A stretch of DNA of 64,000 nucleotides, taken from the NCBI GenBank assembly GCA_050084985.1, contig JBITNC010000001.1, positions 38,130,001 through 38,194,000 of the forward strand, given 5' to 3'. The stretch comes from Nageia nagi. Taxonomy: Eukaryota > Pinophyta. Numbering within the stretch: position 1 is the stretch's first letter; each line of letters starts with the position of its first letter. A model generated the notes under the pieces. The model ran no database searches, had not been told where the DNA came from, and was given only the letters and a program-made list of their open reading frames with translations. The translations under genes and the position numbers were made by a program. Below, piece after piece: positions 63,147 to 64,000 of the stretch.

Positions 63147-64000
63147 CACTACAAGAAAATTAGGCTTCAATAGTAGGTAATTTATGATGGTTTTATGATA
63201 AAAATTGAATAACTATCATTATATAGATATTAATAGATGTTTTGAATAGGGGATTTAAACCATCATCATTACATATATTAGATGATATATATTAATGAAG
63301 AGTTTTTCAGCCACCCTCATATAAAAATACTATGTTCACTAAAAATCATCATACAAAGTTTACACTAAAAATAAAAAAAAAGGTTTACTTAAAAAGTAGT
63401 CAAGATATCCTAATATCATATTTACCACACATAGCACTCTCTTTCATCTTGATGCAAATTGCCACCTTCATACGAAGTGATCTCCACCTAGATAAGAAAA
63501 AGTAACCCCATTTAGAGTTTTTTTAAGTGCCTTCTAATGAGGTATTTATCCATGCATTCATGGAATTCAAAATTTCCCCTATGAGGAATTTTTATCCATG
63601 AATCCCATGGATTTACTCTCCTAGATTTCTATGCCTCCCCATGGATATCTCTCTTCCTAATTTTTCCCATCCTAAAATTTCCATGACCTCCATGGAATGC
63701 TCACTTAGAGAAATATGGATGGATTAAAGAGAGGGATCCTTATTTTCACTATGGAAAGATCTAAGAGAGGATATACTAAACTAAGAGATCTATTGATCTA
63801 CTCCCCTCATGTGATGAGCCGAACTTGGGCTCGCTTGGGATTTCGACTAAATTCCACTAGTCCATAATGAAAATAATAATAAAATCCATAAAACATGCAT
63901 TAGGAGAGGGATGTTGGCCTTCATGAATTCGGATCTCACTAATTAAACTCAAATCATGCAAATAATCCTAACGTATTAGCAATATTAGTAATTAAGCATT
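63147..64000. mobile_element. Terminal part of a CACTA (En/Spm) transposon
   Basis: CACTACAAGAAAATT at 63147 matches the CACTA-superfamily terminal inverted repeat. The preceding TCT (63144-63146) could be one half of the 3-bp target duplication. Subterminal DNA repeats ATCATCATTA- and ATGATATATATTAATGA-like words, as in these elements. The other end is not in the window, so length and coding content are unknown; nothing coding is seen up to 64000. Confidence 0.65.

Overview
The window is nuclear DNA of a land plant with a large, repeat-rich genome, most probably a gymnosperm (conifer-like). The reasons are one plant-specific gene with two introns of about 15-16 kb packed with old transposons, AT-rich intergenic DNA, and Ty1/copia, LTR-derivative, LINE, hAT-like and CACTA elements. 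The species assignment is inference; no organelle or bacterial sequence was recognised.

The one host gene runs on the + strand from 2223 to 41776. It encodes an ELF6/REF6-type histone H3K27 demethylase: JmjN, then JmjC with the His-x-Glu...His iron site, then an AT-hook-like motif and four C-terminal zinc fingers. Eleven exons can be placed with matching GT/AG sites and phases. Exon 5 (22885 to about 23627) is the exception. It needs one or two single-base frame changes, so the copy may carry indels, contain an unrecognised intron, or be decaying.

Region by region: 1-698 is the 3' end of a broken copia element. 1010-1340 is an AT-rich tandem repeat. 2223-3989 holds exons 1-3. Intron 3 (3990-20008) holds a broken copia gag/protease piece, an array of variable-stem hairpins (7021-7489), a minus-strand LTR of a non-coding element (about 8437-9094), and a dead LINE (about 14740-18640) carrying two nested insertions. 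20009-25296 holds exons 4-9. Intron 9 (25297-40011) holds an unidentified broken ORF cluster with promoter-like DNA (about 28.1-32.9 kb), a second hairpin array (35.6-36.6 kb) and a local duplication. 40012-41776 holds exons 10-11.

Downstream, 41777-50807 is AT-rich intergenic DNA with small repeats and a minus-strand copia fragment. 50808-62579 is a large LTR element with no recognised pol (LARD-like); its leader contains a tandem array of about 62 bp. A young, nearly intact copia element (53730-59128, 547-bp LTRs, perfect AAAAG target duplication) sits inside it. A CACTA transposon end starts at 63147 and runs off the window.

There is no operon-like organisation. The main themes are a chromatin-regulator gene stretched by nested transposons, and several unusual repeat arrays built from hairpins or short units with a constant period.
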